From positions 1 through 59,666 of the forward strand of contig WGCN01000034.1 of assembly GCA_015493745.1 (NCBI GenBank): a stretch of DNA of 59,666 bases. Direction: 5' to 3'. Of this stretch, positions 1 through 7,467 are shown one piece after another (the stretch's first letter is position 1; every line of letters begins with the position of its first letter). Under the pieces are notes generated by a model. The model was not told where the DNA came from. It saw only the letters and a program-made list of their open reading frames with translations, and made no database searches. The DNA is from Calditrichales bacterium (lineage in GTDB: Bacteria; Calditrichota; Calditrichia; Calditrichales; J004). A program made the translations under genes and the position numbers.

Positions 1-134
1 GAATTGGATACTATTTTCAAGGAAAATTTTAAAAAAAACAAAGTATATTGACTAATTTGTCAATAACGCGGACGAATAACGCATTAATCCAAGCCCGCTC
101 AGCTCACGCCGGCTCCGTTTTTGGCAGGAAGGAC

Positions 135-168
135 AAAAAAAAAGGGACTCTGAAACAGAGTCCCTTTT
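135..168 (-). terminator. Rho-independent terminator after tRNA-Lys
   Basis: A perfect 9-bp stem (144-152 with 156-164, loop of three bases) is followed on the minus strand by an uninterrupted run of nine T residues (143 down to 135). It lies 8 bases past the CCA end of the tRNA gene and ends that transcript. Confidence 0.9.
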
Positions 169-172
169 CGGA

Positions 173-248
173 TGGTGAGCCAGCTGGGATTCGAACCCAG
201 GACCAACGGCTTAAAAGGCCGCTGCTCTACCAGCTGAGCTACTGGCTC
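173..248 (-). tRNA. tRNA-Lys (anticodon UUU)
   Basis: The minus strand folds into a full cloverleaf: acceptor GAGCCAG/CTGGCTC, D-stem GCTC/GAGC, anticodon stem GCGGC/GCCGT around loop CTTTTAA, five-base variable loop, and T-arm CTGGG-TTCGAAT-CCCAG. Loop positions 34-36 are TTT, giving lysine. The discriminator base is A and the CCA end is encoded (173-175), so no CCA addition is needed for maturation. A promoter candidate lies just upstream (267-294) and a terminator just downstream, so it is probably a single-gene unit. Confidence 0.97.
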
Positions 249-266
249 CCGTTCAAAAGAGTTTTT

Positions 267-294
267 AATATACGGTGTTTTTCATAAAGATCAA
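267..294 (-). promoter_or_regulatory. Candidate sigma70-type promoter for tRNA-Lys
   Basis: On the minus strand TTGATC (294-289) and TATATT (272-267) are separated by 16 bases. The predicted start of transcription falls about 12 bases before the tRNA 5' end. The element fills the gap between the stop of the YqeB-like gene at 299 and the tRNA. Confidence 0.45.
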
Positions 295-298
295 AAAT

Positions 299-1081
299 TT
301 ATTTTAACTTTTTTTCATAATAATAGAGTTCCAGAAAGGCACCGGCCACCGCCCAGCTTTCCACCGGCAGCCTTTCTATATTCACTGCTTTTTCTGCGAT
401 CATGCCCACCGCCGTGCCCTTCTCAACAAATGAACCGCTGGCCACCATGCCACACACAACCCCGTCCCCGCCGGCGCTCACCTTATGGCGCCCCACCTGC
501 AGCAGCGGTTCACCGCGCCTTATTTTATCACCGATGGATTTGAGGGTTTGCACAACACCTTCCTCCGGAGCCGTCAGGACCATGTTTTCCGGAAACGGTG
601 CCATGCCGGCATCCAGTTCCAGGAAGGGATAAAGTACCATACCGGTACTATCCACGGTATAACGCACATTGGGCGCGGAACAGCCTTCCACGGCATATAC
701 CTGTTCACCAGTTCCCGGTACGGCAGATAGGGATGTGCAGCAAAAGATCATATTCTCGCCGTTCTTTATCACTTCCGTGATTTCCCGGGTATTGAGACAA
801 GGAATAATCCGGTCTCCGCGGGCACGGAGAACAAATTCCCTGCCGCTTTTAGGTGTTGGCTCGATATGATAGCCGTAATCGGCAAAAGTCCGGGCCGTAA
901 TTCCCAGCCGTTCTTTTCTCCCTAATACGGGCAGGTTGCCGAAATTACGGTGCATAAACAGATCGGGAGGGGCCTCTTCCACGGCCCAAAGTATTACCGG
1001 AATACCGGCACGGAAAAATCGAATCGCGGTGGCCGTGGCGGCATCATTGAGTCCGGCAACCACGACGGTATCATTTTTCAT
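299..1081 (-). CDS. YqeB-like (EF2563 family) protein
   Basis: A 260-residue protein resembling the EF2563/YqeB family, which is linked elsewhere to selenium-dependent molybdenum hydroxylases. The N-terminus has the Rossmann-like pattern of that family (hydrophobic strand, G-x-N-D-A-A, then a helix ending FFRAGIPV). The last 90 residues form a biotinyl/lipoyl-like barrel (APEEGVV, later GDGVVCGMV) and an AVAGAFLE helix that also match the family. The middle is divergent. It is the last protein gene of a long run, two bases after the PIN gene stop. No molybdenum hydroxylase, selD or xdh gene is visible nearby, so the family's usual role is not supported by context. It could be a distant paralogue with another function. 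Confidence 0.5.
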   Translation of the reverse strand: MKNDTVVVAGLNDAATATAIRFFRAGIPVILWAVEEAPPDLFMHRNFGNLPVLGRKERLGITARTFADYGYHIEPTPKSGREFVLRARGDRIIPCLNTREITEVIKNGENMIFCCTSLSAVPGTGEQVYAVEGCSAPNVRYTVDSTGMVLYPFLELDAGMAPFPENMVLTAPEEGVVQTLKSIGDKIRRGEPLLQVGRHKVSAGGDGVVCGMVASGSFVEKGTAVGMIAEKAVNIERLPVESWAVAGAFLELYYYEKKLK

Positions 1082-1083
1082 GA

Positions 1084-1518
1084 TTATATTCCCTGAGGCA
1101 TAATGGGATAATCAAAATTTTTTAAAGCCTGATCAAAGGAAAAAACGATATCGATACGTCGGCGTCTTAAGGTTTCCAAAATATAAAAATGTTTCAGGGT
1201 CAGCTCTGTTTTTTTATTGCTGATCATATTTTCGATGGCTGTACGTCTCACCCGGCGCGAAATCCAGTCCAGGCGGATGGAAACGCTCAGCACCCCCTCG
1301 TCCAGGATGGAGAGGTATTCCATGGCCACTTTCTCGCCCAGATTTTGTTTTATCCGGTCCAGCGTTTCATCCAGCACCACATTGTTTGTAAACAGGCGGG
1401 CACTGCGCTCCAGCAAGCCGGCATAGTAGTCGCGTGCTTTTTCATGATGATCATCCGCCGGATCCAAAATAGCCAGCCAGGCCGATGTATCGATAAAAAC
1501 GTTACTGCTTTTTTTCAT
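1084..1518 (-). CDS. PIN-domain protein, VapC-like
   Basis: 144 residues with a PIN fold signature: FIDTSAW at the N-terminus supplies D10, VVLDETLDRI supplies E51, and the C-terminal VFSFDQAL supplies D129. PIN toxins cleave RNA using three or four acidic residues that hold a metal ion. The third acid, normally D in a T-D-x-x-S/F helix about 12 residues before the RRRGI-like stretch, is H110 here by my alignment, so activity may be reduced or lost. It follows the AbrB-type gene by five bases, the usual antitoxin-toxin order. It may be a VapC toxin, a decayed one, or a PIN protein with another job. Confidence 0.7.
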   Translation of the reverse strand: MKKSSNVFIDTSAWLAILDPADDHHEKARDYYAGLLERSARLFTNNVVLDETLDRIKQNLGEKVAMEYLSILDEGVLSVSIRLDWISRRVRRTAIENMISNKKTELTLKHFYILETLRRRRIDIVFSFDQALKNFDYPIMPQGI

Positions 1519-1524
1519 GGGAAC

Positions 1525-1719
1525 CTACGGTTTGATATCCAGGATTTTTACCAGGGGGTTTCGCGATATCTTTATATCCAGACGACGGGAGCGAATGCGT
1601 TTTATAAAAACTTCCACCTTATCCCCCGGTTGCAGGTTAAGCCCCCTGACCACCTCATTGGGAATATCTATGGCGGATCCGTTTTTCAATTCGGTTATAA
1701 AAATACTGCTATTGGCCAT
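1525..1719 (-). CDS. AbrB/SpoVT-fold protein, VapB-like antitoxin candidate
   Basis: A 64-residue protein with the swapped-hairpin AbrB pattern: a short strand, NGSAIDIPNEVVRGLNLQPGD, then KVEVFIKR. This fold binds operator DNA in antitoxins of the MazE/VapB type. I start it at the ATG at 1719, not at upstream in-frame codons that overlap the preceding gene, because GGAG sits eight bases before this ATG. The start is two bases from the stop of the eIF2B-like gene, and the PIN gene follows directly. The pairing predicts that it neutralises the PIN protein and represses the pair, although the tight packing suggests transcription from upstream as well. Confidence 0.72.
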   Translation of the reverse strand: MANSSIFITELKNGSAIDIPNEVVRGLNLQPGDKVEVFIKRIRSRRLDIKISRNPLVKILDIKP

Positions 1720-1721
1720 AT

Positions 1722-2612
1722 CTAATCTCCAAGATACCAACTTTGAAATTCCTGTACTTCAAAAACACCTTCTTCACAGATAACTTTTCGTATGGCGGTA
1801 AAGGGAATCTTTTCATAATAATAGTTTATCACATGTATATCGCTGTTTTTCGGAGAATACACCTCCGCTGCCGCCTCTTCGATATTTTTAATGGTCCTCT
1901 CGGATTCTTTCAGCACCTTGGTTGTCTCCGCGGCAAGATAAACGGGGACATGATACTGCTCGGCCACCAAACTTACGGGCAGGGTGCCGGCCTTGTTGAC
2001 AAACCCTTCTTCGTAAATCCTGTCCGCGCCAACCAGCACGAGATTCATCTCATTCATGACCACGCCGATCTGGGAATCGGCCACCACGGTAACCTTCACC
2101 CCCTTACCGGCCAGATATTCCGCCAAATGCAATCCTTCTCCCGGGGGCCTGCTGGCAGCGACATAGACCTCAAATTTACGTTTTTGACGTATGGCCTCAT
2201 CCAAAATACGCCTCACGGTGGTGCTGTTGCTGATGGTCATTATCTTATTGAAATTGGTGATCACCTTTGTTCCGCTATGGGCAATCACTTTTAAACTGGC
2301 TTCCATCTCCTCCAGAAGTTCAGCGATCTTTTCCACCAGAGCTTGCCTTATCTCATCATCGGATTTTCCGGCCTTAAGAACACGCTTATAGTAGGAGATC
2401 AGTTGGTTGTTGTAACGACGGACCAATACCATGTTCGGTTGTACCTTTATCAGGCGCCGTCCCGCCTGATGCACCTCTTCGAACAACTCCTCCCGGGAAA
2501 GGGAGGAACCGTGTTCCTCAATAAATGCCGATATCCGCTTTAAAATGTTTAGCGTGTAGGTAAAAGAGCCCGATGTTTTATCAGCAAGGATGGGGGAAAT
2601 ATCAATTGTCAT
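1722..2612 (-). CDS. eIF2B alpha / MtnA-like family protein, catalytic Cys replaced
   Basis: 296 residues of the eIF-2B alpha/beta/delta family, which includes methylthioribose-1-phosphate isomerase and ribose-1,5-bisphosphate isomerase. The start at 2612 forms an ATGA overlap with cutA. Family marks are ASRPPGEG (about 153-160) and VGADRIYEEGFVNKAGT (about 194-210), which retains the conserved Asp (D197). The isomerases carry Cys in the T-H-C-N-S/A turn; here it reads TISNS with S128. The sugar-phosphate pocket may remain, but the usual isomerase chemistry is unlikely. The substrate is unknown. The N-terminal 110 residues are helical, as in the family. Confidence 0.72.
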   Translation of the reverse strand: MTIDISPILADKTSGSFTYTLNILKRISAFIEEHGSSLSREELFEEVHQAGRRLIKVQPNMVLVRRYNNQLISYYKRVLKAGKSDDEIRQALVEKIAELLEEMEASLKVIAHSGTKVITNFNKIMTISNSTTVRRILDEAIRQKRKFEVYVAASRPPGEGLHLAEYLAGKGVKVTVVADSQIGVVMNEMNLVLVGADRIYEEGFVNKAGTLPVSLVAEQYHVPVYLAAETTKVLKESERTIKNIEEAAAEVYSPKNSDIHVINYYYEKIPFTAIRKVICEEGVFEVQEFQSWYLGD

Positions 2613-2932
2613 ATCTCTCTCACGTTTGATTCTATCCACTGTGCATAAGCATCGGACACATGGATAATTTTATGAGCGATAATCTCAGGAACTTCATAGG
2701 GATGCTTAAGCAAAATAAAGGCTTCCAGCTCTTTGTAACGTTCTTCTGTGGTCTTAATCAACATCAGCCATTCACTGCTTTTTTCCACCTTCCCCTGCCA
2801 GCGATAGTAAGATTGAACATTCCGGGTGATGCTACAGCAGGCCGCCAGCCGTTCATCGAGAATGGCCCGGGCCAGTTCTTCCGCCGAGGCCTCGTCGGGT
2901 AACGTACAAAAAACCTGTATTAAATTTTTCAT
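2609..2932 (-). CDS. cutA: CutA1 divalent cation tolerance protein
   Basis: 107 residues matching CutA1, a small trimeric ferredoxin-like protein that binds divalent metals and was first linked to copper tolerance. Hallmarks are VFCTLPDE at the start, the RLAACCSI segment with two adjacent Cys, YYRWQGKVE, and HPYEVPEII. I use the ATG at 2932, which overlaps the pdxT TGA by one base (TGATG); the GTG one codon upstream is also possible. It sits between the PLP synthase genes and the eIF2B-like gene with overlapping ends, so it is translated in coupling with them. Its true role is uncertain throughout the family. Confidence 0.92.
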   Translation of the reverse strand: MKNLIQVFCTLPDEASAEELARAILDERLAACCSITRNVQSYYRWQGKVEKSSEWLMLIKTTEERYKELEAFILLKHPYEVPEIIAHKIIHVSDAYAQWIESNVREI

Positions 2933-3498
2933 CACAGTTTATTTATAAAATAGTCGTGCAGTAAACCATCGGCGGTTAGCTCGGGGTGAAAGCTGGCCGC
3001 CATTACATGCTTTTCCCGGACCAGAACAATGTCCTTGCCATGGCGCCCTAAAACAGTCACCCCCGGGCCGAGGGCCACAATTTTTGGCGCGCGTATAAAA
3101 ACCGCTTCCATTTTTCTCTCCTGTCCGTCCAGGTCGATCGTCACCGTATCGACAAAGGAGTCGATCTGCCGCCCATAGGCATTACGCCGCACGCGGATAT
3201 CGATGGCGGCAAAAGGCGGCGCCGGTAAGCGGTCGGCTTCCCTGGCCAGCATAATTAAACCGGCACAGGTGCCAAACACCGGATGACTGCCGATAAAGTC
3301 ACTTAAAACCGTGCGCATATCCAGCCGCTCGATGAGTTTAAGAATTGCCGTGGACTCCCCGCCGGGCATGATGAGCCGGTCGCAGCCCTTAAGATCATCC
3401 CCATTTTTTACAGGCACGGGGGTATGCCCCAGTCTTTCAATCGCCTGGCCGTGTTTTTCAAAATCACCCTGCAGGGCAAGAACACCGATACTGGCCAA
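2932..3498 (-). CDS. pdxT: PdxT, glutaminase subunit of PLP synthase
   Basis: 188 residues of the PdxT/SNO class I glutamine amidotransferase. It hydrolyses glutamine and channels ammonia to PdxS, which makes pyridoxal 5'-phosphate from ribose 5-phosphate and glyceraldehyde 3-phosphate. The nucleophile is C78 in FGTCAGL and the other triad residues are H171 and E173 in SFHPELT; PGGEST near residue 46 forms the oxyanion strand. The start is TTG directly after the pdxS stop TAG, so the two genes abut with no gap. This matches one-to-one coupling of the subunits of the 12+12 complex. Confidence 0.95.
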   Translation of the reverse strand: MASIGVLALQGDFEKHGQAIERLGHTPVPVKNGDDLKGCDRLIMPGGESTAILKLIERLDMRTVLSDFIGSHPVFGTCAGLIMLAREADRLPAPPFAAIDIRVRRNAYGRQIDSFVDTVTIDLDGQERKMEAVFIRAPKIVALGPGVTVLGRHGKDIVLVREKHVMAASFHPELTADGLLHDYFINKL

Positions 3499-4380
3499 CT
3501 ACCAACCCCGGTTTTGAAGCATTTCATTTTCCGGTATGGAGCTTATCTCGACACCCGGCATGGCCTCACCCAGGCTTTCACTGGCTTTACATACCACATC
3601 GGCATCGTCATAATGGGTAGTGGCCAGGACGATGGCCTTGGCCCGGGCTTCCGGATCGGATGATTTAAAGATACCGCTGCCCACGAAAACCGTTTCCGCG
3701 CCAAGCTGCATCATCAGCGAGGCATCGGCCGGGGTGGCCACGCCACCGGCGGCAAAATTCGGTACCGGCAGTTTGCCGTGCTCGGCAACATATTGCACCA
3801 GCTCCAGGGAGGCGCCGATATTCTTGGCAAAGGCCACCCTCTCGTGTTTATCCAGGGTAGTTACATGCTTGATTTCCGCCTGTACGCGGCGCATATGCCG
3901 CACGGCCTCCACGATATTGCCCGATCCCGCTTCTCCTTTGGTGCGGATCATGGCCGCCCCTTCGGAAATACGCCGCAAGGCTTCGCCCAGATTGCGGCAA
4001 CCGCAAACAAACGGGATTTTAAAGTCATGCTTCCAGATATGATTATCCTCATCCGCCGGGGTCAGCACCTCGCTTTCATCAATAAAGTCGATCCCCAGGG
4101 TTTGCAGCACCTGCGCCTCGGCAAAATGGCCGATACGGCATTTAGCCATAACCGGAATGGTCACCTCTTTCTGAATCTCCCGGATCATTTTCGGGTTGGA
4201 CATACGGGCCACGCCGCCGTCGGCGCGGATATCGGCCGGGATGCGTTCCAGGGCCATCACGGCCACGGCCCCGGCATCTTCGGCAATTTTAGCCTGTTTG
4301 GCATTGGTGACATCCATAATAACGCCGCCCTTTAACATTTCCGCCAGGCCCACTTTTAATTTAAATTGTTCTTCCAGCAT
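3499..4380 (-). CDS. pdxS: PdxS, synthase subunit of PLP synthase
   Basis: 293 residues, the usual PdxS length. The enzyme is a (beta/alpha)8 barrel that condenses ribose 5-phosphate, glyceraldehyde 3-phosphate and ammonia into PLP without deoxyxylulose. K80 (VMAKCRIGH) and K148 ([10 protein letters not shown]) are the two catalytic lysines and D23 lies in IMDVTN. The start at 4380 has GGAG seven bases upstream and gives the family N-terminus; an upstream ATG at 4401 would add seven residues. serA lies just upstream. Serine hydroxymethyltransferase and aminotransferases use PLP, so the neighbourhood is metabolically sensible, but that link is inferred. Confidence 0.97.
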   Translation of the reverse strand: MLEEQFKLKVGLAEMLKGGVIMDVTNAKQAKIAEDAGAVAVMALERIPADIRADGGVARMSNPKMIREIQKEVTIPVMAKCRIGHFAEAQVLQTLGIDFIDESEVLTPADEDNHIWKHDFKIPFVCGCRNLGEALRRISEGAAMIRTKGEAGSGNIVEAVRHMRRVQAEIKHVTTLDKHERVAFAKNIGASLELVQYVAEHGKLPVPNFAAGGVATPADASLMMQLGAETVFVGSGIFKSSDPEARAKAIVLATTHYDDADVVCKASESLGEAMPGVEISSIPENEMLQNRGW

Positions 4381-4410
4381 CTTCTTACTCCTGATTTTCA
4401 TTTTATTTTT

Positions 4411-5337
4411 TTATAGAAAGATATATTTCGAGCGCAGGAACTCCAGGGTTAAATCGGCTATGCGCACCCCTACCCTTTGCTGAGACTCCCGCGTGGCCGC
4501 TCCAATATGAGGGGTGGCGATCACCTTTTCATGGGCTGCCAGCTTTTTATTGTAGTCCGGCTCGTTTGTAAAAACATCCAGCGCCGCGCCGGCCAGCAGG
4601 CCCTCTTCCAGGCGGGCCAGCAGTGCTCCCTCATCCACAATTTCACCACGGGAGCTGTTTATCAGATAGGCCTCTTTTTTCATCAGCGCCAGTTCCTTTT
4701 TACCGATAAGGGAACGGGTATTTTCCGACAGCGCCAGATGTATGGAAACAAAATCACTACGTTTCAGCAGCTCCTCCAGAGGCACCTGATCAAATGTCAG
4801 GTCATCCATTTCCACCCGGGAACGATTATAGACCAGGATATGCATCCCCAGTGCGCGGGCCTTGCGGGCCACACTTTTTCCAATGGTACCGCATCCTATA
4901 ATACCGAGAATACGTTCGTTTAGTTCTATGCCGGAGAAGGATTTTTTTTCCCACAGTCCTTTTTTCATGGAGTGATCCGCCCGGGGCAGACTGCGCGCCA
5001 GGGCAAACAGATAGGCGATAGTCATTTCCGCCACGGCCGGGGCATTGGTACCCGGTGTATTCAAAACCTTGATGCCTTTTTTTTCGGCGGCTGCCACATC
5101 TACATTATCCAGCCCCGAACCGGCGCGCCCGATAACCTTCAGATTTTCGGCGCTTTGAATGATCTTCGCCGAAATTTGTGTGGCGCTGCGTATCAACACG
5201 GCATTAAACGACTTAATTTTCTCGATCAGTTCATCTTCACTCAACCCGTACCGGGTTTCAAAATAGACATCCGGCGCCTCTTCAAAAATTTTAAGGGCGC
5301 TCTCTTCCAGGGGATCCGTAACCAATATTCTATACAT
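4411..5337 (-). CDS. serA: D-3-phosphoglycerate dehydrogenase, short form
   Basis: 308 residues of the D-isomer-specific 2-hydroxyacid dehydrogenase family, most like SerA, the first step of serine synthesis. The NAD-binding loop is GIIGCGTIGKS (about 145-155). The catalytic set is R230 in INSSRGEIVD, E259 in FTNEPD and H277 in ATPHIGA. It lacks the C-terminal ACT domain of long SerA forms, so serine feedback through ACT is not expected. The phosphoglycerate-type signatures (IRSATQI, GRAGSGLDNVD) favour SerA over lactate or glycerate dehydrogenases. It follows two response regulators by two bases and precedes pdxS. Confidence 0.88.
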   Translation of the reverse strand: MYRILVTDPLEESALKIFEEAPDVYFETRYGLSEDELIEKIKSFNAVLIRSATQISAKIIQSAENLKVIGRAGSGLDNVDVAAAEKKGIKVLNTPGTNAPAVAEMTIAYLFALARSLPRADHSMKKGLWEKKSFSGIELNERILGIIGCGTIGKSVARKARALGMHILVYNRSRVEMDDLTFDQVPLEELLKRSDFVSIHLALSENTRSLIGKKELALMKKEAYLINSSRGEIVDEGALLARLEEGLLAGAALDVFTNEPDYNKKLAAHEKVIATPHIGAATRESQQRVGVRIADLTLEFLRSKYIFL

Positions 5338-5339
5338 TT

Positions 5340-6059
5340 TCAGCTTTCGTTCGCGTTTTTCTCATCCATTATGCGGCAGGCTTCCATGATTACATTCATG
5401 GTCGACAGGTTTACGTTACGTTCCACGTCCACCTCCGCGATTTCAAAATTAAACTGACCCGTTGCCCGGCCGACCAACTCATAAACGGCATCCTCACCTG
5501 TCTTAGCTTCACAGGTGGCGGCAAAAAGATGACCGTCCTTTAGATAAATGTCCCCTTCCACATTCCCGCGGATATGCAAAATGCCCGATTTCTTATTCAG
5601 ATTCATCATTTGCACCACCTCCACGATGGAAAGGTCCTTTAAGTCACCGCTAATGGCATCGGCACCCGAGGCCTGTACCAGACGGTCGTGGCGGGACAAA
5701 AGCTGCTCCACCGCCGCCAGTAAGTCTGCCCGTTCAATAGGCTTGGTTAAGAACTTATCGGCCCCGGCCCGGAAGCCGCGCACCTCGGTCTCATCATCCT
5801 TGAAGGAGGTGAGGAAAATAAACGGTACCGTGGGAATTTCCGAATTCTCGCGAATCATCCAGCAAAATTCCAGGCCATCCATTTGCGGCATCATCATATC
5901 TGAAATTATGAGATCGGGTTTTTCCTGATTGGCCAGTTCAAAGGCCTTTTCTCCGTTTTCAGCCACAATGATCTCATGCCCCTGCTTCTTCAGAATAATT
6001 TCGAGCAGCTTTAAAACGCTGGGGTTATCATCTGCGAGAAGTATTTTATGCTTCGACAT
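5340..6059 (-). CDS. Response regulator with C-terminal PATAN (DUF4388) domain
   Basis: 239 residues. Residues 1-120 form a CheY-like receiver with acidic pair D10/D11, phosphoacceptor D54 (ISDMMMP) and K106 (LTKPIE). Residues about 130-235 match the PATAN/DUF4388 domain (SGDLKDLSIVEVVQMMNLNKKSG, then GDIYLKDGHLFAA), a protein-interaction module common in type IV pilus and gliding regulation in deep-branching bacteria. No DNA-binding domain or histidine kinase is present here. It starts four bases after the next regulator's stop, so the two are made together. It may relay a phosphorylation signal to a partner protein. Confidence 0.85.
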   Translation of the reverse strand: MSKHKILLADDNPSVLKLLEIILKKQGHEIIVAENGEKAFELANQEKPDLIISDMMMPQMDGLEFCWMIRENSEIPTVPFIFLTSFKDDETEVRGFRAGADKFLTKPIERADLLAAVEQLLSRHDRLVQASGADAISGDLKDLSIVEVVQMMNLNKKSGILHIRGNVEGDIYLKDGHLFAATCEAKTGEDAVYELVGRATGQFNFEIAEVDVERNVNLSTMNVIMEACRIMDEKNANES

Positions 6060-6062
6060 AAT

Positions 6063-7073
6063 TTATCCCTTATGGTTGATTTCCTGGTTTTTTTCCAGAC
6101 AATGACTATCGGATTTTAAACGCTCCAGCAAAACACCGGCATCGGGGATTTCACTGCTATCATGAGTCAAGGCGATCAGATGACAGAAAAAACCGATTTT
6201 CGATAAGTCCGCGATCTTTTTCCTGGAAACCTGTAAGCTGTTGATCATATCCTCATCAAGATATTGCTGTTCCTCGATGGCCCGGCGAATCAGACTGATT
6301 TTCTTTTCGGCGCCTTCCCGCTCCGTTTCCGGTAAAAGCAGATAATAGCCCTCGTCCTTCTTAAAAGCCAAAATATCCGCGGCGCGCATCTTTTTAAAAA
6401 TGAAGTTGGCGATCTTTATCACCAAAAAATTAAAAAGATGGACACCGAGCAGATCCTGTAATTTGTCTTTCTTCTGCAAGGAAATCAAGGCCACCGACAA
6501 GCGGTGATCGTACCGCTTCAGGCGATCCAGCTCATTTTTAAGATGCTCCAAAAAAAAAGCATAGGTATACAGCCCTGTTTCCGGGTCTACGATAAGGTGC
6601 CGGGCCCCGGGCGCATCGTCCTGAATTTTGTTCAGCCGCTTTTCAATATTCTGGTTATGCTCAACCAGGACATTGTTTTCCGTCCGCAAGCGCCGGGTCA
6701 GTTCCGATCGTTTAAGAATGGATTTGATCCGTACCACCAGCTCACGTGAGTTAAAGGGCTTCAGCAGGTAATCGTCCGCCCCCAGTTCCAACCCCTTTAA
6801 GCGGTGGTGCAGCTCGATATAATTCGCGGTCAGAAACACCACGGGAATATCCCGTGTTTTCGGATCGGCCTTGAGGATTTTACAGGTATCGAAACCATCC
6901 ATCTCGGGCATCATCCCGTCGAGGATAATCAAATCGGGATGCTCCTCACACGCCTTGGTGATGGCGTCTTTCCCGTTCAACACGGTTATGACGTCGAATT
7001 CATACAAAGCGAAGATACGGCTCAGCGTATCCAGCATATCCTGATTATCATCCGCGACAAGAATTTTTGACAT
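6063..7073 (-). CDS. Response regulator with degenerate GGDEF-like domain
   Basis: 336 residues. The receiver (1-120) is intact: D8/D9, phosphoacceptor D52 (ILDGMMP), T82 and K105 (LLKPF). A short coiled coil (about 122-150) leads to a domain aligned with GGDEF: DPETGLYTYAFFLEHL matches the DxLTGLxNR entry and LLLPET matches the end of the signature strand. The signature itself reads KKDEGY (238-243) instead of GG[DE]EF, and the metal-binding D-x-D-x-FK-x-x-ND segment is missing. It should not make cyclic di-GMP. It may bind a ligand or act as a dimerisation output. It is downstream of gcvH in the long minus run. Confidence 0.82.
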   Translation of the reverse strand: MSKILVADDNQDMLDTLSRIFALYEFDVITVLNGKDAITKACEEHPDLIILDGMMPEMDGFDTCKILKADPKTRDIPVVFLTANYIELHHRLKGLELGADDYLLKPFNSRELVVRIKSILKRSELTRRLRTENNVLVEHNQNIEKRLNKIQDDAPGARHLIVDPETGLYTYAFFLEHLKNELDRLKRYDHRLSVALISLQKKDKLQDLLGVHLFNFLVIKIANFIFKKMRAADILAFKKDEGYYLLLPETEREGAEKKISLIRRAIEEQQYLDEDMINSLQVSRKKIADLSKIGFFCHLIALTHDSSEIPDAGVLLERLKSDSHCLEKNQEINHKG

Positions 7074-7089
7074 AATTATTTCAGGGCTG

Positions 7090-7467
7090 TTACCCGATAT
7101 GTTTTTGATACGCTTCAGCGGAGAGCAGGCTGTCGTAGTCGCTACTGTTGGCCACCTTCACCCTGACCATCCAGCCGTCGCCGTAGGGATCATTGTTGAC
7201 CGTGTCGGGCGCGTCTTCCAGAGCTTCATTGACTTCCACGACTTCACCATCCAGGGGGCTGTAAAGGTCGGCCACCGCTTTTACCGCTTCAATGGTGCCA
7301 AAGGTATCGTTTTCCTTTACCTGATCTCCCACGGCCGGCAACTCCACAAAAACCACATCGCCCAGCTCACCCTGGGCATAGTCTGTTATACCGATCGTTG
7401 CCACATCTCCGTCGAGGCGTACCCACTCATGCTCTTTTGTATATTTCAAATCGCCAGGTATGTTCAT
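7090..7467 (-). CDS. gcvH: Glycine cleavage system H protein
   Basis: 125 residues, normal for GcvH. The lipoyl attachment lysine is K63 in [12 protein letters not shown]. The hammerhead fold is supported by YTKEHEWVR at the N-terminus, [17 protein letters not shown], and the [11 protein letters not shown] motif. It carries the aminomethyl group between the P, T and L proteins of glycine cleavage. None of those partners is in the window. Its start overlaps the accC stop by four bases (ATGA), coupling a lipoylated carrier to biotin carboxylase translation. Orphan GcvH proteins can also relay lipoate to other enzymes. Confidence 0.95.
   Translation of the reverse strand: MNIPGDLKYTKEHEWVRLDGDVATIGITDYAQGELGDVVFVELPAVGDQVKENDTFGTIEAVKAVADLYSPLDGEVVEVNEALEDAPDTVNNDPYGDGWMVRVKVANSSDYDSLLSAEAYQKHIG

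Noticed and set aside
299-1081. Selenium-molybdenum hydroxylase system suggested by the YqeB-like gene
   Set aside because: None of the other genes of that system is in the window, so only the family resemblance is kept.
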